Shown here: in pieces, positions 28,401-37,447 of the stretch
Layout of the letters: each line of letters opens with the position of its first letter
Position numbering within the stretch: position 1 is the stretch's first letter
NCBI GenBank assembly: GCA_947462685.1
Contig: CANHPL010000006.1
Coordinates: 1 to 64,000, forward strand
Reading direction: 5' to 3'
Length of the DNA: 64,000 bases
From: Burkholderiaceae bacterium
GTDB lineage: Bacteria > Pseudomonadota > Gammaproteobacteria > Burkholderiales > Burkholderiaceae
Translations under genes and position numbers: made by a program
The notes under the pieces: model-generated
What the model saw: the letters and a program-made list of their open reading frames with translations, nothing else
The model's database searches: none
Told to the model about the DNA's origin: nothing

Positions 28401-29792
28401 TTAAATGGTTGATGCGGGAAGTAATGATTGCAGGTGCTCTAACTTAGTGATACTCCAGAGTTGCGTAAAGAGCGTTTGCATTTCTACTTCCGTAGCCGCT
28501 CCACTAAAAAGTGCTAAACGAATCGCTTTTTCTTCGATCTCAGGTCGAGAAAGGGTATTACCGGGATCACCCTTGGGTTCATCCACTCGACCATGGAGTA
28601 TTCGACCATCTTGAGTTTTAACGGTTACCTTTCCAATCCAGCGAACGGGATATGCGGCATCCACTTCAGGATCTAATTCCATTGAAATGCGGGCGCATAA
28701 ATCTTTGATCTGAGGATGATTAAAGTAACGCTCAAACTCATTTAAGCCGGCATAGCCGTATTGTGCAGCCAATGCCAACACTGTCCCCATTGAAAACTTG
28801 GATTGATGAACCGTGCTTGGATTAACCACTGGACCTAAGACATCAATGGCTCCCTGATGAACCAAAGTTCTTACTTCCTCTATATCTTGGGGCTTCAACT
28901 GATGTTCTTGCATGACTTGTAATAACGCATCAGCAGCTGGATGGGTATGACGACAAGATGCATGATACTTAAATGAAGTCTCAACCAATGCCCAGCGTGA
29001 TCCTAAACGATCCGTTAGCTTGTTCACATCAGCATCGCTTGACATGCCTGCCGCCATCCCTTGTGCGCCCTCTAAAATCTTTTTTGCCCCTGTAAAGCCA
29101 TCTTTAGCTAAATATGCCGCAGTCAATCCTGCCCCTGCTGCATGTGCAGTATGTAATTGCTTGGAGTCAGCAGCGTCTTTTAAAAACTCCCATAATCCTG
29201 CCGCTTGGGTTCCTGCAGATCCAAAAGCATGCAGCATTTGCTCAGGGGTTAATTTTAATAAGCGGCCAACCGCAGCTGCAGCAGCAATCGTGCCAGCAGT
29301 TCCAGTGGTATGAAATACTTTGTAATGGGACCTGCCTAAAAATTCACCAACACGAATACCAACTTCATAACCAGCGATACAGGCAACTAAAAACTCTTCA
29401 CCACTGGCCTGAATCGACTGGGCCACAGCTAACGTGGGCGAGAACACCACTGTTGCGGGATGAAATACTGATGCGTTATGCACATCATCTTGTTCCACCA
29501 CATGTGAGGCCGCGGCATTAACCATCGCGGCAAAATACGGCGTGGTATGCGTGCGGTCAATCAGTACCTCTGAGGCTCCTGAAATCGGCCCCATCTGCTT
29601 TGTGAAGCGATTGATGATTTCTATAGCACGAGCGCCCTTACCTGCCAATGTAGAGCCTACCCAATCCACGAGTAAATCCTCCGCCTTACGAAACACCTCT
29701 TGAGGAATCATCTGTGCTTGTAAATTAGCTGCAAAGGTGGCTAGTTCACTAGTAGGAAAAGAAGTTGATGTGTTTTTCATATGTATTTTCAT
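28401..29792 (-). CDS. MmgE/PrpD family protein (2-methylcitrate-dehydratase-like)
   Basis: 463 residues. The conserved segments include VDWVGSTLAGKGARA, the large helical domain (HVVEQDDVHNASVFHPATVV, with the Asp/His active-site region) and FKYHASCRHTHPAADALL. The family covers 2-methylcitrate dehydratase, cis-aconitate-type decarboxylases and imidazolone-related enzymes. No prpB/prpC neighbours are present, so a role in propionate catabolism is not supported; a carboxylic-acid dehydratase or isomerase is a safer call. The start may be 29792 or 29780. Confidence 0.88.
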   Translation of the reverse strand: MKIHMKNTSTSFPTSELATFAANLQAQMIPQEVFRKAEDLLVDWVGSTLAGKGARAIEIINRFTKQMGPISGASEVLIDRTHTTPYFAAMVNAAASHVVEQDDVHNASVFHPATVVFSPTLAVAQSIQASGEEFLVACIAGYEVGIRVGEFLGRSHYKVFHTTGTAGTIAAAAAVGRLLKLTPEQMLHAFGSAGTQAAGLWEFLKDAADSKQLHTAHAAGAGLTAAYLAKDGFTGAKKILEGAQGMAAGMSSDADVNKLTDRLGSRWALVETSFKYHASCRHTHPAADALLQVMQEHQLKPQDIEEVRTLVHQGAIDVLGPVVNPSTVHQSKFSMGTVLALAAQYGYAGLNEFERYFNHPQIKDLCARISMELDPEVDAAYPVRWIGKVTVKTQDGRILHGRVDEPKGDPGNTLSRPEIEEKAIRLALFSGAATEVEMQTLFTQLWSITKLEHLQSLLPASTI

Positions 29793-29912
29793 TGTCTACT
29801 CTAATTTAATTTTTAAAAACTTCACTTTTATTTTTCTAATTGTAATAAAGATTATATAAATCTTATATATGTTATATTCAATTGAATTCAATTGGTATGC
29901 CACAAATCTTCA

Positions 29913-31679
29913 ATGACAAATCCTGAGCGCCTCCGTTACCGATGTCATCACTGCCTAGAGGATGCCAAAATTACAACCCCGGGTTGTCAGGTCTGTGGCT
30001 CACAAAGTACCAGTCATTTTGTATTAGATCCTATTACCTCCCAGACCGTGCTTGTTTGTAATGGCTGCAACGAAATCCAAACATCCCAGGATCGACCACC
30101 AATCGATTGCTTGAATTGTCATCAAGGGATATTCGATTGGTGGGATGATTCTGAAAATACATGGTTTAAATTAAATTTACAACCTCAATCTACTCGTTCA
30201 AATGATGTATGGGTGCAAGGGGACTTTGACGGTGATTACGAAGGGGTTCTAAAGCCTGAATTCAGAACAAAATCAGAAACACCCGGAAATGCTCATTATT
30301 TCGATATTATATTTAAACATTCGTATTTAAAGAATATCGTTCGTATACCTAATCCACCAACCATGGTTGGTCCTCAAGAAAAAAGACCGTTTACTAGCCC
30401 TCTCATCTATCCTGTTGATGTGCAAACTCCTCAAATAAATCCTGAGGAGCCCCAAGTCAATCGCGTAGCACTGCGTGATTTTCGTCTTCACGAATGGGAA
30501 TTTTTGGGAAGTGTGAAGTCACCGGCTCATGATGCAACCAAGAGGTTTGGAAGAGTCAAAGGAACTGGTTATGGGATTTTGCAAGAACATGACCCAAAAG
30601 AAGATGTATTAGAAGAAGAACCTAAAAATATTGTTGAACAAGCGGTGACACAAGTTCGAGAATTTAGCAAAGGTCCGCAAAAAGAAACTGTGGTGGATGA
30701 TCAAGTCGTCACGGAGCCAGAATATCCATACGACACTTGCTTTAGTTGCTCTAGCTTATTACACCTTATTCTCTTTATCCTCGTTTGGATTTCCTGCACT
30801 CTCCAAATTGCCGGTTTATTTATTTTGTTTATTTCTATCGTATGCTGGTTAGATCAATCTCTTGGAAAAAATAATTTACACATCAAGAATCGATTCTTTG
30901 GCATCCTTTTTGGACTACTATTATTAGTTGCCTCTGGGGTAACTCTTACCATTGGATATTGGCCTTCATTTATCCAGGAATGCCATGTATTAAGTCAGAA
31001 AGCACTCATCATTACGGCGCTTGCTTTTCTTCTCAGCGCCCTATTAAGGTCTTGTTTTGTTAAATCATTACTTCTGGCGTTCCTCTTTATTGCTCTTTGC
31101 GCTTGGTGTAAGATCCATGATCGAGATTGTCGCTTTAGTCCGACGACCAATTCATTTGAAATTGCAGCGAGTCACTTCCAACAACAATTAGAAATCCTCA
31201 CTGATCATGATGTGAGTTCTGAAATGATCAATGATGCCTCACAAAATAATCCGAATGGACAACGGATATCCCTCGATCAAGCAAATCAAAAGCCCGAATT
31301 ACTAGATAACTGCAACAATCGAATTTATATTCCGTTTGCATTTAACAGTTCTGATATTGACCCCAAAACCAATATTAAACTCTATCGTCTGGGGATGATT
31401 TTGAAACAATATAATCCTGAAAAAATAATCATCTCGGGTTATACAAGTAAAGATCCTGGCGATGAATCGCCTAATGGATATGTTACCAACATCAATCTCA
31501 GCGTAGAAAGAACCAACGCGATTAAACATTACTTAGTTGAAAACGATTTTATTAGTGCCGATAAAATTGAAACTCGAGGCTTTGGCTATAGCTTACCGAT
31601 TCTTCCGAATGATGTTGCCAATGCGATCAATCGACGGGTCGAGGTAAATATTCAATGTACAAACTATAAAACCCAATAA
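29913..31679 (+). CDS. Zinc-ribbon, transmembrane, OmpA-domain fusion protein
   Basis: About 588 residues with an unusual domain order. Residues 11-69 hold eight cysteines in four CxxC pairs (C11/C14, C25/C28, C49/C52, C66/C69), forming two zinc ribbons. Residues about 70-270 are a soluble acidic region. Residues about 280-400 contain about four hydrophobic helices. Residues about 470-588 form an OmpA-like peptidoglycan-binding domain (IPFAFNSSDIDPKTNIKLY, then LSVERTNAIKHYLV and NRRVEVNI). A cytoplasmic zinc-ribbon head and a periplasmic wall-binding tail are inferred. The ATG at 29913 is chosen; a TTG 21 bp upstream is also in frame. First gene of a five-gene run. Confidence 0.8.
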   Translation: MTNPERLRYRCHHCLEDAKITTPGCQVCGSQSTSHFVLDPITSQTVLVCNGCNEIQTSQDRPPIDCLNCHQGIFDWWDDSENTWFKLNLQPQSTRSNDVWVQGDFDGDYEGVLKPEFRTKSETPGNAHYFDIIFKHSYLKNIVRIPNPPTMVGPQEKRPFTSPLIYPVDVQTPQINPEEPQVNRVALRDFRLHEWEFLGSVKSPAHDATKRFGRVKGTGYGILQEHDPKEDVLEEEPKNIVEQAVTQVREFSKGPQKETVVDDQVVTEPEYPYDTCFSCSSLLHLILFILVWISCTLQIAGLFILFISIVCWLDQSLGKNNLHIKNRFFGILFGLLLLVASGVTLTIGYWPSFIQECHVLSQKALIITALAFLLSALLRSCFVKSLLLAFLFIALCAWCKIHDRDCRFSPTTNSFEIAASHFQQQLEILTDHDVSSEMINDASQNNPNGQRISLDQANQKPELLDNCNNRIYIPFAFNSSDIDPKTNIKLYRLGMILKQYNPEKIIISGYTSKDPGDESPNGYVTNINLSVERTNAIKHYLVENDFISADKIETRGFGYSLPILPNDVANAINRRVEVNIQCTNYKTQ

Positions 31680-31684
31680 TTCAC

Positions 31685-32260
31685 ATGAACTACTTTCGCC
31701 CTCAAATTACCGCCATTGAATTTCCTCATATTATTAGGGGAACTGGTCATTTTACGCGTTTACATGTCAAAGTATCAGGCTGGGGAAGATTAAAAATCAC
31801 TTCGCTTGAAAAGGGATCGATTCCCTTTAGTCAAAGGATTTGGTGGAAATCACGCGTATACGAATTAGATGTTCCTAAGAATCAAGAAATCGCGATTACT
31901 TTTACTAACCTCTTTGGAAATGAACAGCGTCGAATCCAATCGCCAAGTAATAATCTCGAATTTGCTCTGATAAAACCTTCATTACTTAAGGTAGGAACTT
32001 TACCTCAACCTAAATTGAATACTGTTCGTTCACAAGTACGGAGTTTAAAAAGTATTTTCCTAAAGAATTTGTCAACCAAAATCTTGGTTCCTAGTATTGG
32101 GATAGCTATTCCGCACATGCAACTGCGTAAATCGCTCAAGCAACAGCATTTAAAGACTTATCGTTTTTCTGCACCAACTTTTAAAGCAAATATCAATTAT
32201 CAAGAATTAAAATTTTTACCAAATATAAATAATCAAAGTGAGAAAGGGAATTTGAAATGA
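31685..32260 (+). CDS. Beta-rich basic protein of unknown function in the caspase cluster
   Basis: 191 residues, no signal peptide or membrane segment. The first 100 residues read as alternating strands (HVKVSGWGRLKITS, RVYELDVPKNQEIAITFTN), like an Ig or beta-sandwich domain. The second half is basic and lower in complexity. I do not recognise the family. It starts 5 bp after the OmpA-fusion gene, and its stop overlaps the start of the DUF4407 gene (ATGA), so it is translated as part of the same operon and probably works with those proteins. Confidence 0.7.
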   Translation: MNYFRPQITAIEFPHIIRGTGHFTRLHVKVSGWGRLKITSLEKGSIPFSQRIWWKSRVYELDVPKNQEIAITFTNLFGNEQRRIQSPSNNLEFALIKPSLLKVGTLPQPKLNTVRSQVRSLKSIFLKNLSTKILVPSIGIAIPHMQLRKSLKQQHLKTYRFSAPTFKANINYQELKFLPNINNQSEKGNLK

Positions 32261-33546
32261 GCCTAGTTGAGAGTATTGACCAATATAGATATCCTGATGA
32301 GGGCGAGTTACATCAAAGCAAAATTAGTAAATTTTTATGGTTTTGTGCTGGTGCAGATCTCCAATTATTAAAACACTGCCCTCAATCCGAAAGAATTAAA
32401 GAGGAAGGTATTGGGGGAGTTGTTTTAGCAACAGGAGTGCTCGCTTTTCTATCTTCGTCATATGCCTTTTATATTGTCTTTCGTGACCCGAATATTAATA
32501 GCATCATTTCTTCCTTGATGGCCATCGCTTTCGGGTTTGTTTGGGCATTAATTATTTTCAACCTCGACCGCTTCATTGTTTCCTCTACTGGGCATGGTGA
32601 TGGAACTGAAAAAATCACCTGGGAAGAATTTACGGGTGCTATACCACGTTTGCTCATGGCCTTGATTATTGGATTTACCTTATCAAAGCCGCTTGAAATT
32701 CGGATCATGAAATCTGAATTAGAAGCCATCTACCAAGTAAAAAAGGCTAAATATCAAGAAGATAATACTCCTATTGAAGATGCGCGCTATGATGCTGAGC
32801 GCAAAATAACTCAAGAAAAATTTGATGCGGTTAGTGCTGATCGTGTCCGATTTGAAAAAGAAAGGCAAAGCTTATTAGAAAAAGCCATTCAAGAACGAGT
32901 CGATGCCAATAAAGAAGCCTCTGGAAAAAGTCAAAATGGAGCATCTGGAGTTGGCCCAATCTATCAAGCCAGGATGGCAAATGCTGCTGATTTAGACAAT
33001 CAAGCTCAGAAAAAAGCGGATGACATCAAAGCTTGGGATGAAGAACATAAAGACGAGGTGGCGAAATTCAAAGCCAAAAGAGAAGAGATCGACGAAAAAC
33101 ATCGCAATAATCTTGATGAAATTAAAACAAATGGCGAAAAACTCAATGGTCTAGTCAACCAAATTATGTGGGCTCATGAAGCATATCCGATTATTTCTTG
33201 GGCAATCACTCTCCTTCTTTTATCCATAGAAATTGCACCAATTCTTTATAAATTAATGATCCGAAATGGTCCTTATCACTATCTAACCGAGAATCAAAGA
33301 GAAATAGTAGCAGCAAGATATGCAGTGGAGAGAAAAACAAATACGATGTCGGGCAATTATGGACAACAAGCAGAAATCGAGATTTTTCATCAAGCTGAAA
33401 CATCACTCAAATCCTCGATTGCTCACTTGAATTCTGAAGCGAGACTATCTTCTCAAGCATTAGATCAATTTGAAAACATCGTCAGTAAAGATATTTCGAA
33501 TAATCCAGAAAAATACGTTCAATTAGCCCCGCCAAAGAAGGTCTAA
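32257..33546 (+). CDS. DUF4407-type membrane coiled-coil protein
   Basis: 429 residues. The N-terminus has FLWFCAGADLQLLKHCPQSE, the DUF4407 opening. Three hydrophobic helices follow at about residues 52-72, 83-108 and 127-145, with the conserved FNLDRFIVSS after the second. A highly charged coiled coil spans about 150-300 and a fourth helix about 307-327 (ISWAITLLLLSIEIAPILYK). The coiled coil lies between helices 3 and 4. DUF4407 has no established biochemical function. It is the partner most tightly linked to the small beta-rich protein (ATGA overlap), and the caspase gene follows 20 bp later. Confidence 0.85.
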   Translation: MSLVESIDQYRYPDEGELHQSKISKFLWFCAGADLQLLKHCPQSERIKEEGIGGVVLATGVLAFLSSSYAFYIVFRDPNINSIISSLMAIAFGFVWALIIFNLDRFIVSSTGHGDGTEKITWEEFTGAIPRLLMALIIGFTLSKPLEIRIMKSELEAIYQVKKAKYQEDNTPIEDARYDAERKITQEKFDAVSADRVRFEKERQSLLEKAIQERVDANKEASGKSQNGASGVGPIYQARMANAADLDNQAQKKADDIKAWDEEHKDEVAKFKAKREEIDEKHRNNLDEIKTNGEKLNGLVNQIMWAHEAYPIISWAITLLLLSIEIAPILYKLMIRNGPYHYLTENQREIVAARYAVERKTNTMSGNYGQQAEIEIFHQAETSLKSSIAHLNSEARLSSQALDQFENIVSKDISNNPEKYVQLAPPKKV

Positions 33547-33566
33547 TGTATTTTTCTTAAGTAGAT

Positions 33567-35471
33567 ATGTTTTTTTCAAAGCTCTCCGGGTTTGATATTT
33601 CAAACCTCGTTAAACTTCCAGCGCTAGATCGCTGGAAGATTGAGCTATATAGTGTTTGGGGAAGCATCAGCTGTATATTATGCGCACTATCAGCTGCCTA
33701 TCTTTTTAAAATAACTACAAAATCACTTGTTGTAGCCATCGTTGCAGGAATCATTGTCCTAGCTTGCTTTATAGCAATTCAGGGATTGTTGATTTCTAAT
33801 AGAGGAGAACATTTTGGTACCCAAAAAAATGACGAAATTGCTAGTCAACCAAATCGTTTTAATATATTTATTTATTTACTTCTCACCATCTTATTTAGCC
33901 AACCTATCTTAATTTATGTCAGTCAACAATTAGATAAAGACAAAGTGGAGCAACTAAATCAGTTGGAATATCAATTACGTATTCAGAGTTTAGAAGATTT
34001 ACATCAAGCTGAATACGCAAATGCTAAATTTGATTTGGCGAAAATTCGAGAAAAAATTAATTCACTAGGGGGTAATTTAAGTTTATATGTTCCACAAGAT
34101 GATACTCAAATTACTAGCAATCAAAATCCAAATACAACACTAGATATTTCCCATTCCGCACGTAAAGCACTTGTATTCGGTAATCAAAAATACCTTTCTC
34201 CCCAAAAAACTTTATATAACCCCAATAATGATGCTAAAGGTATTAGCGCTAAATTAATAAAAATGGGCTTTCAAGTCACTCAGGTCTTAGACGCTAGCCG
34301 ATTTGATATGGAATCCAGTATAGATAATTTTGTGAACACATTACAGCCGGGCGATGTGAGTTTTGTTTACTACAGTGGTCACGGAATTCAATTAGATCAA
34401 TATAACTATTTTGTTCCAACGGATACAAGAACTGATTTTGCGGCACTTGTAAAACTTAACAACATTATGCAAAAAATTAGCGATAAAAAAGTATTAGCTA
34501 GTGTTTATGTCATTGATGCCTGTAGGTCAAATCCATCCAATAAAAATGAGTCGGGATTTGCGACTCAAGGAGTTGGTGTTAATACGTTTATTGCTTTAGC
34601 TTCTTCAGCTGGTGAAGAATCTAGTGATGGGCGACCGGGAACTAACGGAGTATTCACTAGACCAGTGATTAAATATATTAGTGATGAGAAGGACATTGAT
34701 TCTATTTTCAAAAAAGTTCAAGAGGAACTTGCGCAAGATAGAAGTGTCAAACAACATCCAACTTCAATTAACTTTTTGGAAGAGCCTTTAATTCTTGCTC
34801 TCCAAAATGCAAAACAACAAACCAATGAAGTGGCAAAAATAAAGCCTGATTATAAAAACTCGACTTACAAGTGTCAAAATACAAAAATATCTAAGGATCC
34901 TGATTTTGATAGGCAAGAACTTTTATTTAATTGCATTAGCGAATATGTGAAAATTTCTGAAGATTTAAAACAAGAGTTAACCGCTAGTGAAAATATTAAA
35001 AAAAATAAGATTGAAGAAAAATTTGGCGAAGATCACTTTAATCCGTTGTACTTTTACTCTTACTTATGGTCGAATCAAACCTTAGGTGATGATGATAATT
35101 CATCACTTAAACCCTTATATCGCTCTATTCTTATAAGTGCTCTAATATGGTTCTTTCTTGCAGGTGGATTTATTTTTAGAGAAAGATTAGGCATACCTTT
35201 ACTAAACTACCGTCGTTTTAGAAATGAAGAAGATAGTGTGAACCTAAATTCCTTATTCCATCAATATCAATTGAAATCTAAAGAGAATTACGACAATTTT
35301 AAGAATCAAGTGAAATCTAAAATCTCGTCGGCGTCATTACTTAATGAAACAATCGAAACTCAACTGCCCAATCCTTTTTCTGAAAATGGTGATGTTTTAG
35401 AAAGAAGAAATAAATTTATTCGGACTGGACGTGAGGCACTTGATGATCTTCATAAGGCTTTAGGAATGTGA
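33567..35471 (+). CDS. Membrane-anchored caspase-like (C14 family) protease
   Basis: 634 residues. Two to three hydrophobic helices lie in the first 115 residues, followed by a short coiled coil and a caspase/metacaspase p20 domain from about residue 195 (RKALVFGNQKYLSPQKTLYNPNNDA). The catalytic dyad is visible: His272 in YYSGHG and Cys319 in IDACRSNP. Later conserved parts are ALASSAGEESSDG and GVFTRPVIKYI. After the protease domain come a charged region, another membrane helix near residue 525 (SALIWFFLAGGFIF) and a cytoplasmic-looking tail. The protease domain is bracketed by membrane segments. It is the core enzyme of this gene cluster; the target is unknown. Confidence 0.88.
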   Translation: MFFSKLSGFDISNLVKLPALDRWKIELYSVWGSISCILCALSAAYLFKITTKSLVVAIVAGIIVLACFIAIQGLLISNRGEHFGTQKNDEIASQPNRFNIFIYLLLTILFSQPILIYVSQQLDKDKVEQLNQLEYQLRIQSLEDLHQAEYANAKFDLAKIREKINSLGGNLSLYVPQDDTQITSNQNPNTTLDISHSARKALVFGNQKYLSPQKTLYNPNNDAKGISAKLIKMGFQVTQVLDASRFDMESSIDNFVNTLQPGDVSFVYYSGHGIQLDQYNYFVPTDTRTDFAALVKLNNIMQKISDKKVLASVYVIDACRSNPSNKNESGFATQGVGVNTFIALASSAGEESSDGRPGTNGVFTRPVIKYISDEKDIDSIFKKVQEELAQDRSVKQHPTSINFLEEPLILALQNAKQQTNEVAKIKPDYKNSTYKCQNTKISKDPDFDRQELLFNCISEYVKISEDLKQELTASENIKKNKIEEKFGEDHFNPLYFYSYLWSNQTLGDDDNSSLKPLYRSILISALIWFFLAGGFIFRERLGIPLLNYRRFRNEEDSVNLNSLFHQYQLKSKENYDNFKNQVKSKISSASLLNETIETQLPNPFSENGDVLERRNKFIRTGREALDDLHKALGM

Positions 35472-36532
35472 TGAGCTTAGGACACCTTCTACAAAGAATT
35501 GCGGGCAAAGACAACAACTTACTTGATCGCTCCTCAGATGCTGAGAGAGTGATGTACAACTCTTTAGGAATCCTGGTATTGGTCATATCTCTTTTGGCCT
35601 TAAGCTCCATTAGTTATTCTTTATATTTAGTTCATTTTCCAAAAGGCTTCAATCAAACTACTAGAGATTTTTTCAATATTATCTTCATTGTTTTGCTCTC
35701 TTTTGTTTGGACTTTAATCGTATTTAACTTTTATCGTTTTTCGCTATCATCGGTTTCTACCCATAAACAAGAATTTACAATTGCAATTCTTCCACGATTA
35801 ACCATACAAATATTTTTTGCCATTTTAATTGGCTTATCCATCAGCATACCCCTGACAGTGGTTGTGACGCATCATGAATATAAAGATGAGGTTTTGAAAA
35901 ATGAAGCTGATATATTAACTAAACTCAATCTAAGCATTGATCAAAAATATAACGCTCAGTTAGTCAATCTTTATAAAAATCTCATTGTGATTGACGCAAA
36001 AATAAATACTAATCAATCACAATTACAAGATTTACATTCAGTGACGCTCAATGTTCAAAATCAATTATCTCAACTTCAGAATGAATCTTCTCAATTAAAG
36101 GAAGATTCCGAAGCGATAAAAATTGAGATTTCTACTTTAAGAGAAAAAATCAATTTAGAAAAAGAAAAACTTAAAATTACTATTCAAAATGATGATGGAC
36201 TGATTAAAAACATTCAGAAAGCTTATGCTAAAAACAGTAAATTAATGTTTTTAATTTGTATATTTATCTGTCTGATCCTCGTATTTCCTTCTTTATATCA
36301 AGCTCTATATATTCCTGGTATCTACGACTATCTTGTTGAGTATGAAAATCATGAAATTTTGAGTAATCAAGGTGTTCTTCCGGAATCTAGAAATGTTTTT
36401 ATCGGAGCAGAGCAGGTGCATATTCCCTATTACACACTCCCAGAAGAATTACTTCGTGAAAAGAAATTAGAGCTTGAACAACTATCCGCAGAGGATCGCA
36501 AGCTAATCTTAAAAAAAGACTCAGCTAATTAA
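35471..36532 (+). CDS. Second DUF4407-like membrane coiled-coil protein
   Basis: 353 residues. The layout repeats that of the gene at 32257: a short N-terminal region (GHLLQRIAGKDNNLLDRSSD), helices at about 33-52, 65-88 and 100-130 (with FNFYRFSLSS matching the FNLDRFIVSS position), a long coiled coil at about 140-255, a fourth helix at about 258-280 and a soluble C-terminal tail. Sequence identity to the first copy is low. The ATG overlaps the caspase stop by one base (TGATG); a GTG one codon upstream is also possible. The two coiled-coil proteins flanking a caspase suggest a hetero-oligomeric membrane scaffold. Confidence 0.78.
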   Translation: MSLGHLLQRIAGKDNNLLDRSSDAERVMYNSLGILVLVISLLALSSISYSLYLVHFPKGFNQTTRDFFNIIFIVLLSFVWTLIVFNFYRFSLSSVSTHKQEFTIAILPRLTIQIFFAILIGLSISIPLTVVVTHHEYKDEVLKNEADILTKLNLSIDQKYNAQLVNLYKNLIVIDAKINTNQSQLQDLHSVTLNVQNQLSQLQNESSQLKEDSEAIKIEISTLREKINLEKEKLKITIQNDDGLIKNIQKAYAKNSKLMFLICIFICLILVFPSLYQALYIPGIYDYLVEYENHEILSNQGVLPESRNVFIGAEQVHIPYYTLPEELLREKKLELEQLSAEDRKLILKKDSAN

Positions 36533-37068
36533 TTTTTTATATAGCGATAAATATGTGTATTAATTTCTTTAATACACCGATCAAACATTTGATTGGTAGG
36601 ATTTTTAACGTTGCGGTAGTTCACGTTTAAGCAATTTAAAACACCCCCTGCGCAAGAGTTTCTGGCATTCTCTTCCGTTTTGTTATTTTTACTTTTATTG
36701 GGATTATTTTGATTTGCCTTATAAATCTTCATGGCACATTCCTTGGTTTCATTGCGTACTTTCTTCTTGGCATAATCCCCAAATCGTCTTGCCAATTCAT
36801 TTTCTAATTTTGTATCCACAGGAATACCAAATAAGCGCTTAAACCATTTAGTAAAGTCATCAAATATCCCCGTTGAGTCGTCAATTATCTTGTTGCTATT
36901 AGCTAAAATTTTTCCTTCTTCTTTAACGATAGCGCCCTCTGCAGGAGCTGCTGCTTTGGAAAAAATGCGAAAGATACTATCAATAACTCCTGCATTGGCT
37001 GGAGTGCTAATTACACCAAATGAAAGCATGAAAGTAAGTATAAGTCGTTTTATTTTTAATAACGACAT
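36529..37068 (-). CDS. Exported small protein of unknown function, convergent to the caspase operon
   Basis: 179 residues. A signal peptide ends at PANAG. The mature protein has a short hydrophobic helix region (GVIDSIFRIFSKAA), a basic middle (RRFGDYAKKKVRNETKE) and four cysteines in the second half (CAMK, SCAGG, NCLNV, DRCIK) that could form disulfides. I do not recognise the family. Its 3' end overlaps the last codon of the upstream-facing operon by 4 bp, and its start overlaps the repeat-protein gene by 13 bp, so the two minus-strand genes are one unit. Confidence 0.65.
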   Translation of the reverse strand: MSLLKIKRLILTFMLSFGVISTPANAGVIDSIFRIFSKAAAPAEGAIVKEEGKILANSNKIIDDSTGIFDDFTKWFKRLFGIPVDTKLENELARRFGDYAKKKVRNETKECAMKIYKANQNNPNKSKNNKTEENARNSCAGGVLNCLNVNYRNVKNPTNQMFDRCIKEINTHIYRYIKN

Positions 37069-37370
37069 CTCGCCTCTGATTTGTAATTAGTGAAATGCAC
37101 AACTAAGTCAGCCTCCGACTTGTATTTGGTGTAATAAATCACTGCTCTTGCATCGCTTTTGTAATTCGTAAAATACCATACTCCAGATCCTGAATCCGAT
37201 TGATATTTGGTTTCATACACAATACAGTTCGCCTCAGACTTGTATGTAGTTACAAAGACCTTTGCCTGAGCTTCAGAGGCGTAATCCGTCACAAATATTT
37301 GCGCCGCATAGGTATTCAGGCATAAACACAAAATTACACCAATGAACAGTCTTTTAATTAAAGTAATCAT
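37056..37370 (-). CDS. DUF6150-like exported repeat protein
   Basis: About 104 residues from the ATG at 37370. A signal peptide (LIKRLFIGVILCLCL, ending TYAAQ) is followed by six repeats of about 13-14 residues with the pattern V-x-x-T-x-Y-x-S-E/D-A (VTDYASEA, VTTYKSEA, ETKYQSD, FTNYKSDA, YTKYKSEA, FTNYKSEA). This spacing predicts a regular beta arrangement like that of the DUF6150 family; function is unknown. It is the upstream gene of a two-gene unit converging on the caspase operon. An ATG six codons upstream would put acidic residues before the signal and is less likely. Confidence 0.75.
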   Translation of the reverse strand: MITLIKRLFIGVILCLCLNTYAAQIFVTDYASEAQAKVFVTTYKSEANCIVYETKYQSDSGSGVWYFTNYKSDARAVIYYTKYKSEADLVVHFTNYKSEARCRY

Positions 37371-37447
37371 CGTGTCATCATCTTTCATTAAGCAGTCAAA
37401 TGTTATACTTTTAAAAAGAAGTTTAACTTATTTTCAACTCCCCTTCC

